Origin: Actinomadura rifamycini DSM 43936
GTDB lineage: Bacteria; Actinomycetota; Actinomycetes; Streptosporangiales; Streptosporangiaceae
Direction of reading: 5' to 3'
Length of the DNA stretch: 64,000 nt
Assembly: GCF_000425065.1 (NCBI RefSeq)
Contig: NZ_KE384301.1
Coordinates: 62,001-126,000, forward strand
Below, piece by piece: positions 54,722 through 62,348 of the stretch; position 1 is the first letter of the stretch, and each line of letters begins with the position of its first letter. The position numbers and the translations under genes are program-made. The notes below the pieces were generated by a model, which did not search any database, was not told where the DNA came from, and was given only the letters and a program-made list of their open reading frames with translations.

Positions 54722-55657
54722 ATGGCACTGGCTGAGGCGTCCGGTTCCCTCGGCGGCGCGTCCCGCGCGCCCGGCCGGACGACGCTGCTCTCCCTGGGTT
54801 CCGTCCCCCCGCCCGCGCTGATCCTGCTCGGCATCATCTCCGTGCAGGTCGGGGCCGGTCTGGCCAAGAACCTGTTCGACCGGCTGCCGCCGAGCGCCGT
54901 CGTGACGCTGCGGCTGCTGACCTCCGCGATCGTCCTGGCGTTCCTGGCCCGCAAGGCGCTGCGGACCGTCCTGCGGGACCACACCCGGCAGGACCTCGCG
55001 ATCGCCGCCGGGTTCGGGCTCGCGCTCGCCGGGATGAACTTCTCGATCTACCAGTCGTTCGCCCGCATCCCGCTGGGCGTCGCGGTGACGATCGAGTTCC
55101 TCGGGCCGCTGAGCGTGGCGCTGCTGGCGTCCCGGCGGCCCCGCGACGTGCTGTGGGCGCTGCTGGCGGGCGCGGGCGTGGTGATGCTCGCCCGGGGCGG
55201 CGGCGACCTCGACCCGGTCGGCGTCGCGTTCGCCCTGGTCGCCGGGGTGTGCTGGGCGGCCTACATCCTGCTGACGGCCGCGACCGGGCGGCGGTTCGCC
55301 GGATCGTCCGGCCTGGCCGTCGCGAGCATCGTCGGCACCGCGGCCGTCCTGCCGGTGGGCGTCGCCGAGGGCGGCGCGGAGATGCTCGACCCGCGGCTGC
55401 TGCTGATCGGCCTCGGCGTCGGGCTGCTGTCGTCGGTGATCCCGTACTCGCTCGAGCTGGAGGCGCTGCGGCGGATGCCCGCGCGGGTCTTCGGCGTCCT
55501 GATGAGCCTGGAGCCGGCCGCCGCCGCCCTCGTCGGCGTCGCGCTGCTCGGCGAGATCCTCGGCTGGCGCCAGTGGCTCGCGATCGTCTGCGTGGTCGTG
55601 GCCAGCGTCGGCGCCACGCGGAGCCAGAAGGACCCGCCCGAGGCGCCCGAGGCTTAG
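54722..55657 (+). CDS. EamA/DMT-family transporter (RhtA-like)
   Basis: This 311-residue membrane protein has ten helices formed by two EamA repeats (about 35-160 and 165-300). It shows AGMNFSIYQSFARIPLGVAVTIEFLGPLSVAL in the first half and SVIPYSLELEALRRMPARVFGVLMSLEPAAAALVG in the second, as in RhtA homoserine/threonine exporters. ATG start at 54722, 15 bases after the ABC permease. An amino acid exporter is likely; substrate inferred from similarity. Confidence 0.9.
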   Translation: MALAEASGSLGGASRAPGRTTLLSLGSVPPPALILLGIISVQVGAGLAKNLFDRLPPSAVVTLRLLTSAIVLAFLARKALRTVLRDHTRQDLAIAAGFGLALAGMNFSIYQSFARIPLGVAVTIEFLGPLSVALLASRRPRDVLWALLAGAGVVMLARGGGDLDPVGVAFALVAGVCWAAYILLTAATGRRFAGSSGLAVASIVGTAAVLPVGVAEGGAEMLDPRLLLIGLGVGLLSSVIPYSLELEALRRMPARVFGVLMSLEPAAAALVGVALLGEILGWRQWLAIVCVVVASVGATRSQKDPPEAPEA

Positions 55658-55759
55658 CGGCCGGACGGGCGCGCCGGGCCGCGGTGCGGTGGCGACCGCG
55701 CGGCCGGGCGTGGAAGGATCGGGACGGGACCACCTGCAATCGACCGGAGGGGAGTCCGC

Positions 55760-56599
55760 GTGATCGGCCGGAACGAGGACCAGGGAATGCCGCCGGAGTA
55801 CTTCGAGGCGGGATCGGCGTCGTTCGTGGACTTCCTGCGCCTCCACTCCCCCGACCTGCTGCCCGTCAACCGGGTGCCCGGCGCCGGGACCGCGCCCGAC
55901 CTGCCGCACGGCACGACCGTCCTGGCGCTGACCTTCCCGGGCGGCGTCATGATGGCCGGGGACCGCCGCGCCACCCAGGGCAACCGCATCGCCTACCGCG
56001 AGCTCGACAAGGTCCAGCGCGCCGACGAGTACTCGGTCGTCGCGTTCGCGGGCACCGTCGGGCTGGCGCTGGAGATGGTCCGGCTGTTCCAGGTCGAGCT
56101 GGAGCACTACGAGAAGATGGAGAGCGCGCCGCTGTCGCTGCCGGGCAAGGCCCGGCGCCTCGGCGCCGTGATCCAGGCGAACCTCGCGCAGGCCATGCAG
56201 GGCCTCGCCGTCGTCCCGCTGTTCGCCGGGTACGAGGAGCGCACCGGCACCGGGCGCATCTACACCTACGACATCACCGGCGCGCCGCAGGAGGCCCGCG
56301 ACTACCACGCCGACGGCTCCGGCTCCCCGTACGCGCTGGGGGCGCTGAAGAAGCTGTACCGCCCCGACCTGTCCGAGCGCGACGCCGCGACCGTCTGCGT
56401 GCACGCCCTCTACGACGCCGCCGACGACGACTCCGCGACCGGCGGCCCCGACCGGGCCCGCCGGATCTACCCGACGATCGCGGTCGTCACCGACGACGGC
56501 TACCGGGCGCTCGGCGAGGACGAGGTGGCGGAGATCGTCGACGAGGTCGTGACGGGCCGCATGGAGCACCCGGACGGCCCCGTGGCGCCGCTGCGCTGA
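55760..56599 (+). CDS. prcB: 20S proteasome beta subunit PrcB
   Basis: This 279-residue protein has a propeptide of 51 residues ending PDLPHG, followed by the N-terminal nucleophile Thr (residue 52). Mature catalytic residues Thr1, Asp17 (GDRRAT) and Lys33 (LDKVQ) are all present. IYPTIAVVTDDGYRALGEDEV is typical of actinobacterial PrcB. GTG start at 55760 with GGAGGGGAG upstream. It stands alone: no prcA, pup, dop, mpa or pafA flanks it, in contrast to the usual cluster. It may be the main subunit displaced or a second paralogue; the window cannot tell. Confidence 0.93.
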   Translation: MIGRNEDQGMPPEYFEAGSASFVDFLRLHSPDLLPVNRVPGAGTAPDLPHGTTVLALTFPGGVMMAGDRRATQGNRIAYRELDKVQRADEYSVVAFAGTVGLALEMVRLFQVELEHYEKMESAPLSLPGKARRLGAVIQANLAQAMQGLAVVPLFAGYEERTGTGRIYTYDITGAPQEARDYHADGSGSPYALGALKKLYRPDLSERDAATVCVHALYDAADDDSATGGPDRARRIYPTIAVVTDDGYRALGEDEVAEIVDEVVTGRMEHPDGPVAPLR

Positions 56600-56638
56600 C
56601 CCCCGGAAACGTCGGACCCGGCCCGTAACATCGACCGT

Positions 56639-58357
56639 ATGGCACGGGCGAACGACGAGGCTGCGGCCCTCATCCAGGAACTGGCGGACCTGCTGTCCAT
56701 CACGGGCGGCGACGCGTTCAAGATCAGGGCGTACGAGAAGGCGGCGCGGGCGATCGCCGGCCACCCCGACGACATCTCCGGCCTCGACCTGGCCGGGCTG
56801 CGCAAGATCCCCACGGTCGGCGAGGCGATCGCGAAGAAGGTCCTCGACTACACCTCCACCGGCACGATCCGGCAGGTGGAGGAGCTGCGGACGCAGATCC
56901 CCGCGGGCGTCCGCGCCCTCACCGCGATCCCCACCCTCGGCCCCAAGAAGGCCCTCGCCCTCTACGAGGAGCTCGGCGTGTCGTCGGTGGAGGAGCTCGA
57001 GACCGCCATCGGCGCGGGCCGGCTGCGCGGGCTCAAGGGGTTCGGCGCCAAGACCGAGGAGAACATCCTGCGCGGCATCGAGCTGATGCGCGACGCCGGG
57101 GAGCGCGTGCTCGTGGACGCCGCCGCGAGCGTCGCCGACGAGGTCGTCGCGGCTCTCTCCGCGCTGCCGCAGGTGGAGCGCTGCGAGCACGCCGGTTCGC
57201 TGCGCCGGATGCGCGAGACGATCGGCGACGTGGACGTCCTCGCGGCCTCCGCCGACCCGCACCCGATCATGGCGGCGTTCGCCGCGCTGCCGCTCGTCCA
57301 CGAGGTGATCGCGAGCGGCGACAAGAAGACCTCGATCCGCACGGCGAAGGGCCTCCAGGTCGATCTGCGGGTCGTCCCGCCCGAGTCGTGGGGCGCGGCG
57401 CTGCAGTACTTCACCGGCTCGCAGGCGCACAACATCCGCACCCGCGAGATCGCCGTGAAGGCGGGGCTGAAGCTGTCGGAGTACGGCCTGTTCGACGCCG
57501 AGTCGGGCGAGCTGATCGTCTCCGCGACCGAGGACGAGGTGTACGAGCGCCTCGGGCTCCCCTGGGTGCACCCGGCGCTGCGGGAGGACACCGGCGAGAT
57601 CGAGGCGGCCCTCGCCGGCGGGCTCCCCCGCCTGGTCACCGTCGGCGACCTGCGCGGCGACCTGCACAGCCACACCGACCTCACCGACGGCATCGCCCCG
57701 CTCGAGGACATGGTCGCCGCCGCCGCGGCCCGCGGCCTGGAGTACTACGCGATCACCGACCACGCGCCGAACCTGTTCATGCAGCGGATGACCGACGCGA
57801 AAATGCTCGCGCAGCGCGAGCGGGTCCGAGAGCTCCAGGCGTCCTGGCCGGACCTCGCGCTGCTGCACGGGACCGAGCTGAACATCGACCCCGACGGCGG
57901 CGTCGACTGGGACGCCGACTTCCTGGCGGGCTTCGACATCTGCGTCGCGTCGATCCACTCCCACTTCACGCAGGACCGGGAGGCGATGACGCGCCGCCTC
58001 GTCCGGGCGTGCGAGAACCCGCACGTGCACGTCATCGGGCACCCGACCGCCCGCAGCATCGGCCGCCGCCCGCCCGTGGACGCCGACTGGGACGAGGTGT
58101 TCCGCGCGGCCGCCCGCACCGGCACCGCCCTGGAGATCGACTCGTTCCCCGACCGCCTCGACCTGCCCGCCGACCTGATCCGCCGCGCCAAGCGCCTCGG
58201 GGTGAAGTTCTCCGTCGACACCGACGCCCACTCCGTCGGCCACCACCGCAACATCCGCTACGGCGTCGGCACCGCCCAGCGCGGCTGGCTCACGCCCGAC
58301 GACGTCATCAACACCTGGCCCCTCGACCGCCTCCGCGGGTTCCTCGGCAAGACCTGA
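56639..58357 (+). CDS. polX: DNA polymerase X family protein with PHP domain (PolX)
   Basis: This 572-residue protein has an N-terminal helical domain with two HhH motifs (RKIPTVGEAIAKKV and AIPTLGPKKALALYEELG), palm residues GSLRRMRETIGDVDVLA, with the metal Asp pair, and QVDLRVVPPESWGAALQYFTGSQAHN. A PHP 3'-5' exonuclease domain follows from about residue 340 (LHSHTDLTDG, ITDHAPN, HGTELNID, SIHSH, IGHPTAR, DTDAHS). A gap-filling polymerase for base excision repair. ATG at 56639 stands seven bases after TAACAT, without a Shine-Dalgarno: leaderless. Confidence 0.95.
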   Translation: MARANDEAAALIQELADLLSITGGDAFKIRAYEKAARAIAGHPDDISGLDLAGLRKIPTVGEAIAKKVLDYTSTGTIRQVEELRTQIPAGVRALTAIPTLGPKKALALYEELGVSSVEELETAIGAGRLRGLKGFGAKTEENILRGIELMRDAGERVLVDAAASVADEVVAALSALPQVERCEHAGSLRRMRETIGDVDVLAASADPHPIMAAFAALPLVHEVIASGDKKTSIRTAKGLQVDLRVVPPESWGAALQYFTGSQAHNIRTREIAVKAGLKLSEYGLFDAESGELIVSATEDEVYERLGLPWVHPALREDTGEIEAALAGGLPRLVTVGDLRGDLHSHTDLTDGIAPLEDMVAAAAARGLEYYAITDHAPNLFMQRMTDAKMLAQRERVRELQASWPDLALLHGTELNIDPDGGVDWDADFLAGFDICVASIHSHFTQDREAMTRRLVRACENPHVHVIGHPTARSIGRRPPVDADWDEVFRAAARTGTALEIDSFPDRLDLPADLIRRAKRLGVKFSVDTDAHSVGHHRNIRYGVGTAQRGWLTPDDVINTWPLDRLRGFLGKT

Positions 58358-58384
58358 CCGCGCCACCGGCGGCGGTCCGGAGGG

Positions 58385-58414
58385 CCCGCACGGGCGAGCG
58401 CCGTCCCGTGCGGG
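58385..58414. terminator. Hairpin between polX and ctaA
   Basis: CCCGCACGGG (58385-58394) pairs perfectly with CCCGTGCGGG (58405-58414) over a 10-base loop. It separates the convergent polX and ctaA genes and could act on both strands. Confidence 0.65.
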
Positions 58415-58424
58415 GGCCGGCGCG

Positions 58425-59432
58425 TCAGGCGGGCTGGGGCGTCTGCAGGGCGGGCTCGGCGGGTCCGGACGCCGCGTCGGGGCCCGTGCCGGCGCGGGGG
58501 CCGCGGTCGCGGAGGGCGAAGAACAGCCGGAAGGCGGCCACCCACATCAGGACCGCGCCGAGCATGTGCAGGACGACCAGGACGGCGGGGACGCCGAGGA
58601 AGTACTGGACGTACCCGAGCGCGCCCTGCGCGACGATGAGCACGAGGAGTTCGTTGACGCGGCGGCGTGCCGCCGCGGGCGCGTCCGTCCGGTACAGGGC
58701 CACGGCGATGACCGCGGTCAGTGCGCAGACGACCCAGGCGGTGATGCTGTGGACGCGGGTGACGTCGGTGATCTCGAAGCCGTAGCGGCGCGACGAGGCG
58801 TCCCCGGCGTGCGGGCCGGTGCCGGTGACCACCGTGCCGGCGACGAGCACGACGGCACTGGCGGCCAGGAGCGCGGCGCCGAGGGCGCGGATCCAGGGGG
58901 CGACGAGGGGCCGGGGCGGCGCGTCGCCCTCGCCGGACCGGATCCACAGCGCCACGCAGAAGACGAGCAGGGCCGGGGAGACGAGGAAGTGCAGGCCGAC
59001 GGCGGCCGGGTGCAGCTCGGTCAGCACGACGATGCCGCCGATGACGGCCTGCGCGACGACGCTCATCGGCTGGGCGAGCGCCCACCGCACCAGGTCCTTG
59101 CGGCGCGGGACGAGGCGGAGCGCGGCGACGAAGACGAGCATCCCGACGGCCAGCACCACGAAGGTGATCATCCGGTTGCCGAACTCGATCGCCATGTTGA
59201 TGGTCTCGTGCTCGGGATGCGGGGTGGGGACGAGGCTGTCGCCGGTGCACTTGGGCCATTCGGGGCAGCCGAGCCCGGACTCGGTGACGCGGACGGCGCC
59301 GCCGCTGACGACGATGAGCACGTTGCCGATGACGCCGAGCAGTGCGAGCAGCCGGAACGAACCCGCCGTCGGACGCCACACGGCGTCCCGCGCGCGGATC
59401 AGCGGGTTGGGGGTCGACTCTCGCTTTGTCAC
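58425..59432 (-). CDS. ctaA: Heme A synthase CtaA (COX15 family)
   Basis: This protein of about 335 residues has eight helices and oxidises heme O to heme A for cytochrome c oxidase. Conserved are GGAVRVTESGLGCPEWPKC (helix 1-2, with Cys pair), HETINMAIEFGNR with ligand His, LHFLVSPALLV, and VHSITAWVV and VLHMLGAVLMW for the second heme pair. Start choice: GTG at 59432 lies seven bases after TAGCAT, suggesting a leaderless mRNA; ATG at 59441 overlaps that element. Works with ctaB nearby. Confidence 0.94.
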   Translation of the reverse strand: MTKRESTPNPLIRARDAVWRPTAGSFRLLALLGVIGNVLIVVSGGAVRVTESGLGCPEWPKCTGDSLVPTPHPEHETINMAIEFGNRMITFVVLAVGMLVFVAALRLVPRRKDLVRWALAQPMSVVAQAVIGGIVVLTELHPAAVGLHFLVSPALLVFCVALWIRSGEGDAPPRPLVAPWIRALGAALLAASAVVLVAGTVVTGTGPHAGDASSRRYGFEITDVTRVHSITAWVVCALTAVIAVALYRTDAPAAARRRVNELLVLIVAQGALGYVQYFLGVPAVLVVLHMLGAVLMWVAAFRLFFALRDRGPRAGTGPDAASGPAEPALQTPQPA

Positions 59433-59494
59433 GCCGACCATGCTATGGCCGCCCCCGCGCACCCGTGACACAACCCCCCGGGAGCGGTGCCGGG

Positions 59495-60703
59495 TCACCG
59501 TTTCCGCAGGTCGGGCCGGAGGAAGCCGGACGGCCCGCGCGGGGCCCACGGCGGCCCGCCAGGGGCGCGGGGCGCCTGCGGGACGCGCAGGAACGCGTGC
59601 CGGGCCAGCGCCATGAGGTTGAGCAGGGCGTCGCGCCGCGCGGTGAACCAGTGCGGGTCGGCGACGCCGCGGTCGACGCGCTTGTGCAGCAGGGCCAGCT
59701 CGGTCGCGGCGAGCTGGTAGTCGACCATGGCGCGGCCGGCGGGCGGGCCGCCGACGGCGCGGGCCCAGCGGCGGGCGGCGCGGCGGGCCGGGATGGAGCG
59801 CAGCATCCGGACGTCCGCGGCGGTGACGAGCCCGGTCGCGGCGTACAGCGGGAGGTACGTCTCGATGCGGCGGACGGTGCTGCGGCGCTCGACGGCGACG
59901 ATGGCGATCAGTCCGACGAGGATGCAGAAGTCCAGCAGGTACACGACGCCGAGCCCGGCGAGGCCGGTCGACGCGGCGCCGTTCCACAGGCCGTGCAGGA
60001 TCATGGCGCCGAGCAGCCCGGCGAGGGGGGCGAGGAGCTGGCCGCGGCGGTGCGTGGCGGCGTAGGCGACGCCGAGGCCGGTCATCGAGGTGAACAGCGG
60101 GTGGCTGAGCGGCGCGACGAGCCCGCGGAGGATGAACACGGCCTGGAGCTGCTGGGCGCCGCCGTCCTCGAACGCCCGCATGTAGTAGGTGATGTTCTCC
60201 ATCATCGCGAAGCCGAGGCCGACCATCGCGGCGTAGATCAGCCCGTCGGCGAACCCGTCGATCTCGTTGCGGCGCAGCCACAGCATGCCGAACAGGACGG
60301 CGCCCTTGAGCGTCTCCTCGATGACCGGCGCGCCGAAGGTGGCGCTGACGAAGTGGCCGTCCGCCTCCCCGAAGACGGGGACGGTGACGTAGAGCAGCCC
60401 CGCCGTGTTCAGGACGAGGGCGCCCAGGACGGCGACGCCCGCGCCCCACATGAACGCGAAGACGAGCGCGCGCGGCGGCTCGGGCTCCAGCCGGTCCAGC
60501 GCGAGCGCGAGCGCGATCAGCGGCGGGATGGGCAGCACGGCCAGCAGGAGCCCCACCCAGAAGCCGCCCCCGCCGGACAGGACGTCGACGCCGAGGGCGG
60601 CGAGGGCGCACAGCCCCGAGACCGTCAGCCCGGCGATGAGGCCGATCGGCGGGCGCCCCGGGATCCGCCCCTCGAGCACCGCCTTCGGGTCCACACGCGC
60701 CAT
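59495..60703 (-). CDS. PrsW-family intramembrane metalloprotease
   Basis: This 402-residue membrane protease has eight or nine helices. The PrsW motifs are APVIEETLKG (EE pair near residue 127), GFAMMENITYY (E near 162), HPLFTSMTG and HGLWNG (His metal ligands). A soluble C-terminal tail follows from about 275. PrsW proteins cleave membrane anti-sigma factors in Bacillus; the target here is unknown. ATG at 60703 stands six bases after TACGCT without a Shine-Dalgarno: leaderless. Located between ctaA and ctaB. Confidence 0.92.
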   Translation of the reverse strand: MARVDPKAVLEGRIPGRPPIGLIAGLTVSGLCALAALGVDVLSGGGGFWVGLLLAVLPIPPLIALALALDRLEPEPPRALVFAFMWGAGVAVLGALVLNTAGLLYVTVPVFGEADGHFVSATFGAPVIEETLKGAVLFGMLWLRRNEIDGFADGLIYAAMVGLGFAMMENITYYMRAFEDGGAQQLQAVFILRGLVAPLSHPLFTSMTGLGVAYAATHRRGQLLAPLAGLLGAMILHGLWNGAASTGLAGLGVVYLLDFCILVGLIAIVAVERRSTVRRIETYLPLYAATGLVTAADVRMLRSIPARRAARRWARAVGGPPAGRAMVDYQLAATELALLHKRVDRGVADPHWFTARRDALLNLMALARHAFLRVPQAPRAPGGPPWAPRGPSGFLRPDLRKR

Positions 60704-60788
60704 GACGTGAGCGTAACCGGCGCCGGGCCGCGCCGCCGGGACGGGACGGTCACGTTGCGTGATCGTTGTGTCCGGGGCGCGGGGGCCG

Positions 60789-61724
60789 TCAGTGCAGGAG
60801 CGGGTCGACGGACACGGCGAGGAACAGCAGCGCCAGGTAGACGTTCGACAGGTGGAAGAACCGCATGGGCCGCAGGTGGACGCCCGTCACCCCGGCGCGG
60901 ACCGCCTTCAGCAGGCGGTGCCCCTCGGCGAGGAACGCCAGGCCGAGCACCGCGGCGACCGCGCCGTAGACGGGGGTCATCCCGCCGACGGGCCACAGCA
61001 GCAGCGAGCACGCCACGGTGGCGTAGGTGTAGACGAGGCTCTCCACGATGACGCGGCGCTCGCCCTTGACGACCGGCAGCATCGGGACGTTGGCGACCGC
61101 GTAGTCCTCGCGGTAGCGCATCGCGAGTGTCCAGGTGTGCGGCGGCGTCCACAGGAAGACGACGCCGAACAGGACGAACGGCGTCCAGGAGATCTCGTCG
61201 GTGACGGCCGTCCAGCCGATGAGGACGGGCATGCAGCCGGCGATGCCGCCCCACACGACGTTCTGTGAGGTGCGCCGCTTGAGCAGCAGCGAGTACACGA
61301 AGACGTAGAACAGGATCGCGAACAGCGAACCGGCGGCGGCACGCGGGTTGACGGCGACCGCGAACCCGACCGTGGACAGCACGGCGAGGGTGATCCCGAA
61401 CACCAGGGCGCGGGCGGGGGTGACCTGGGCGCGGGCCAGCGGGCGGCGCCGGGTGCGGCGCATCTTGGCGTCGATGTCCCGGTCGATGTAGCAGTTGATC
61501 GCGTTGGCGGCCCCGGCGGACATCGTGCCGAACGCCAGCGTGAGCAGTACCGTGCCCAGCGGCGGCACGCCCCCGGCCGCCAGGAACATCACCGGGATCG
61601 TGGTGATCAAGAGCAGCTCGATCACACGCGGCTTGGTGAGCGCGACGTAGGCGCGCACGCTCTCGCCGATCGACCGGCGCGCGGCCGGTTCGGCCGGCGT
61701 CGGCTCGGGGGGCGCGATCGGCAT
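60789..61724 (-). CDS. ctaB: Protoheme IX farnesyltransferase (heme O synthase) CtaB
   Basis: This UbiA-superfamily prenyltransferase of about 311 residues farnesylates heme b to heme O. Two Asp-rich motifs are visible, NCYIDRDIDAKM near residue 80 and the YREDYAVANVPM region. ALTKPRVIELLLITTIPVM, GMSAGAANA-like helices and WTPPHTWTLAMRYREDY are family hallmarks. The start is uncertain: ATG 61724 fits the family's usual length, but TTG 61787 or GTG codons between would add up to 21 residues. Divergent from tkt. Confidence 0.92.
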   Translation of the reverse strand: MPIAPPEPTPAEPAARRSIGESVRAYVALTKPRVIELLLITTIPVMFLAAGGVPPLGTVLLTLAFGTMSAGAANAINCYIDRDIDAKMRRTRRRPLARAQVTPARALVFGITLAVLSTVGFAVAVNPRAAAGSLFAILFYVFVYSLLLKRRTSQNVVWGGIAGCMPVLIGWTAVTDEISWTPFVLFGVVFLWTPPHTWTLAMRYREDYAVANVPMLPVVKGERRVIVESLVYTYATVACSLLLWPVGGMTPVYGAVAAVLGLAFLAEGHRLLKAVRAGVTGVHLRPMRFFHLSNVYLALLFLAVSVDPLLH

Positions 61725-61787
61725 GTGCTCGTCGAGCTCCACCCCGCGCTTGTTACTGAGCACCGTCACAATCGGGTCCACGTTCAA

Positions 61788-62348
61788 CTAGGCATGTGAA
61801 ATCGCGTACCAACTCGGCGGTGCCCCCGTGTTCGGGCCGACCTCGGCTGGGTGCGACTTTCGGCTTGGCGAATACGGCGGCCGCTCGTTGTCAACCGCGC
61901 AATCACTGTAGTCCGACCCCTCCGGAGGTCGTGCACCGGGTCGCCTGACACACCGTGACCGGCGTGTCGGCGGGTCCGCGGCGCCCGTCGCGGGGCCCGC
62001 GGCACGGGGCGGTGCCCCGCCCGAATCCCCCGTCTTATCCCCCCGTCGGGGGGGTTAGCGGAAGGGCGATCGGGCAAGGGTGCAGGGAGCGGCCCGGCCC
62101 CCGCCGGAGCATGCGCGCGAACGTCCGGCGGACGTCCCCGGCGGTGGGGGGCGGTGACGTGCGCGCGGTCACGCGTGGGCCGCACGGCCGCGCGATAGGC
62201 TCGAATCGGGCACGGCGTGATCTTCGGCCGGGCGTCCTGCCCACAGCGCACCGCTCCACAGAGGGGGGCGCGGCGTTTCGCCGCACGTCGACTCGCCGCA
62301 CGGCGCGATCATGTACATAGAGCGGTTTCGAGAGGAGCCTGGCGTTCC
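61788..62348. other. 561-base divergent intergenic region between ctaB and tkt
   Basis: I see no convincing gene here: the longer open frames are GC-driven and lack family similarity or Shine-Dalgarno sequences. Two small hairpins stand out, CGGGGC-GGT-GCCCCG (near 62005) and CCCCCC-GTC-GGGGGG (62039-62053). Promoter-like sequences for tkt include TAGGCT near 62197 and TACATA near 62314. The region is the longest non-coding stretch in the window. Confidence 0.5.

Noticed and set aside
61784..62301. Small open frames in the ctaB-tkt gap
   Set aside because: No Shine-Dalgarno, Arg/Pro-rich products and no resemblance to known proteins.
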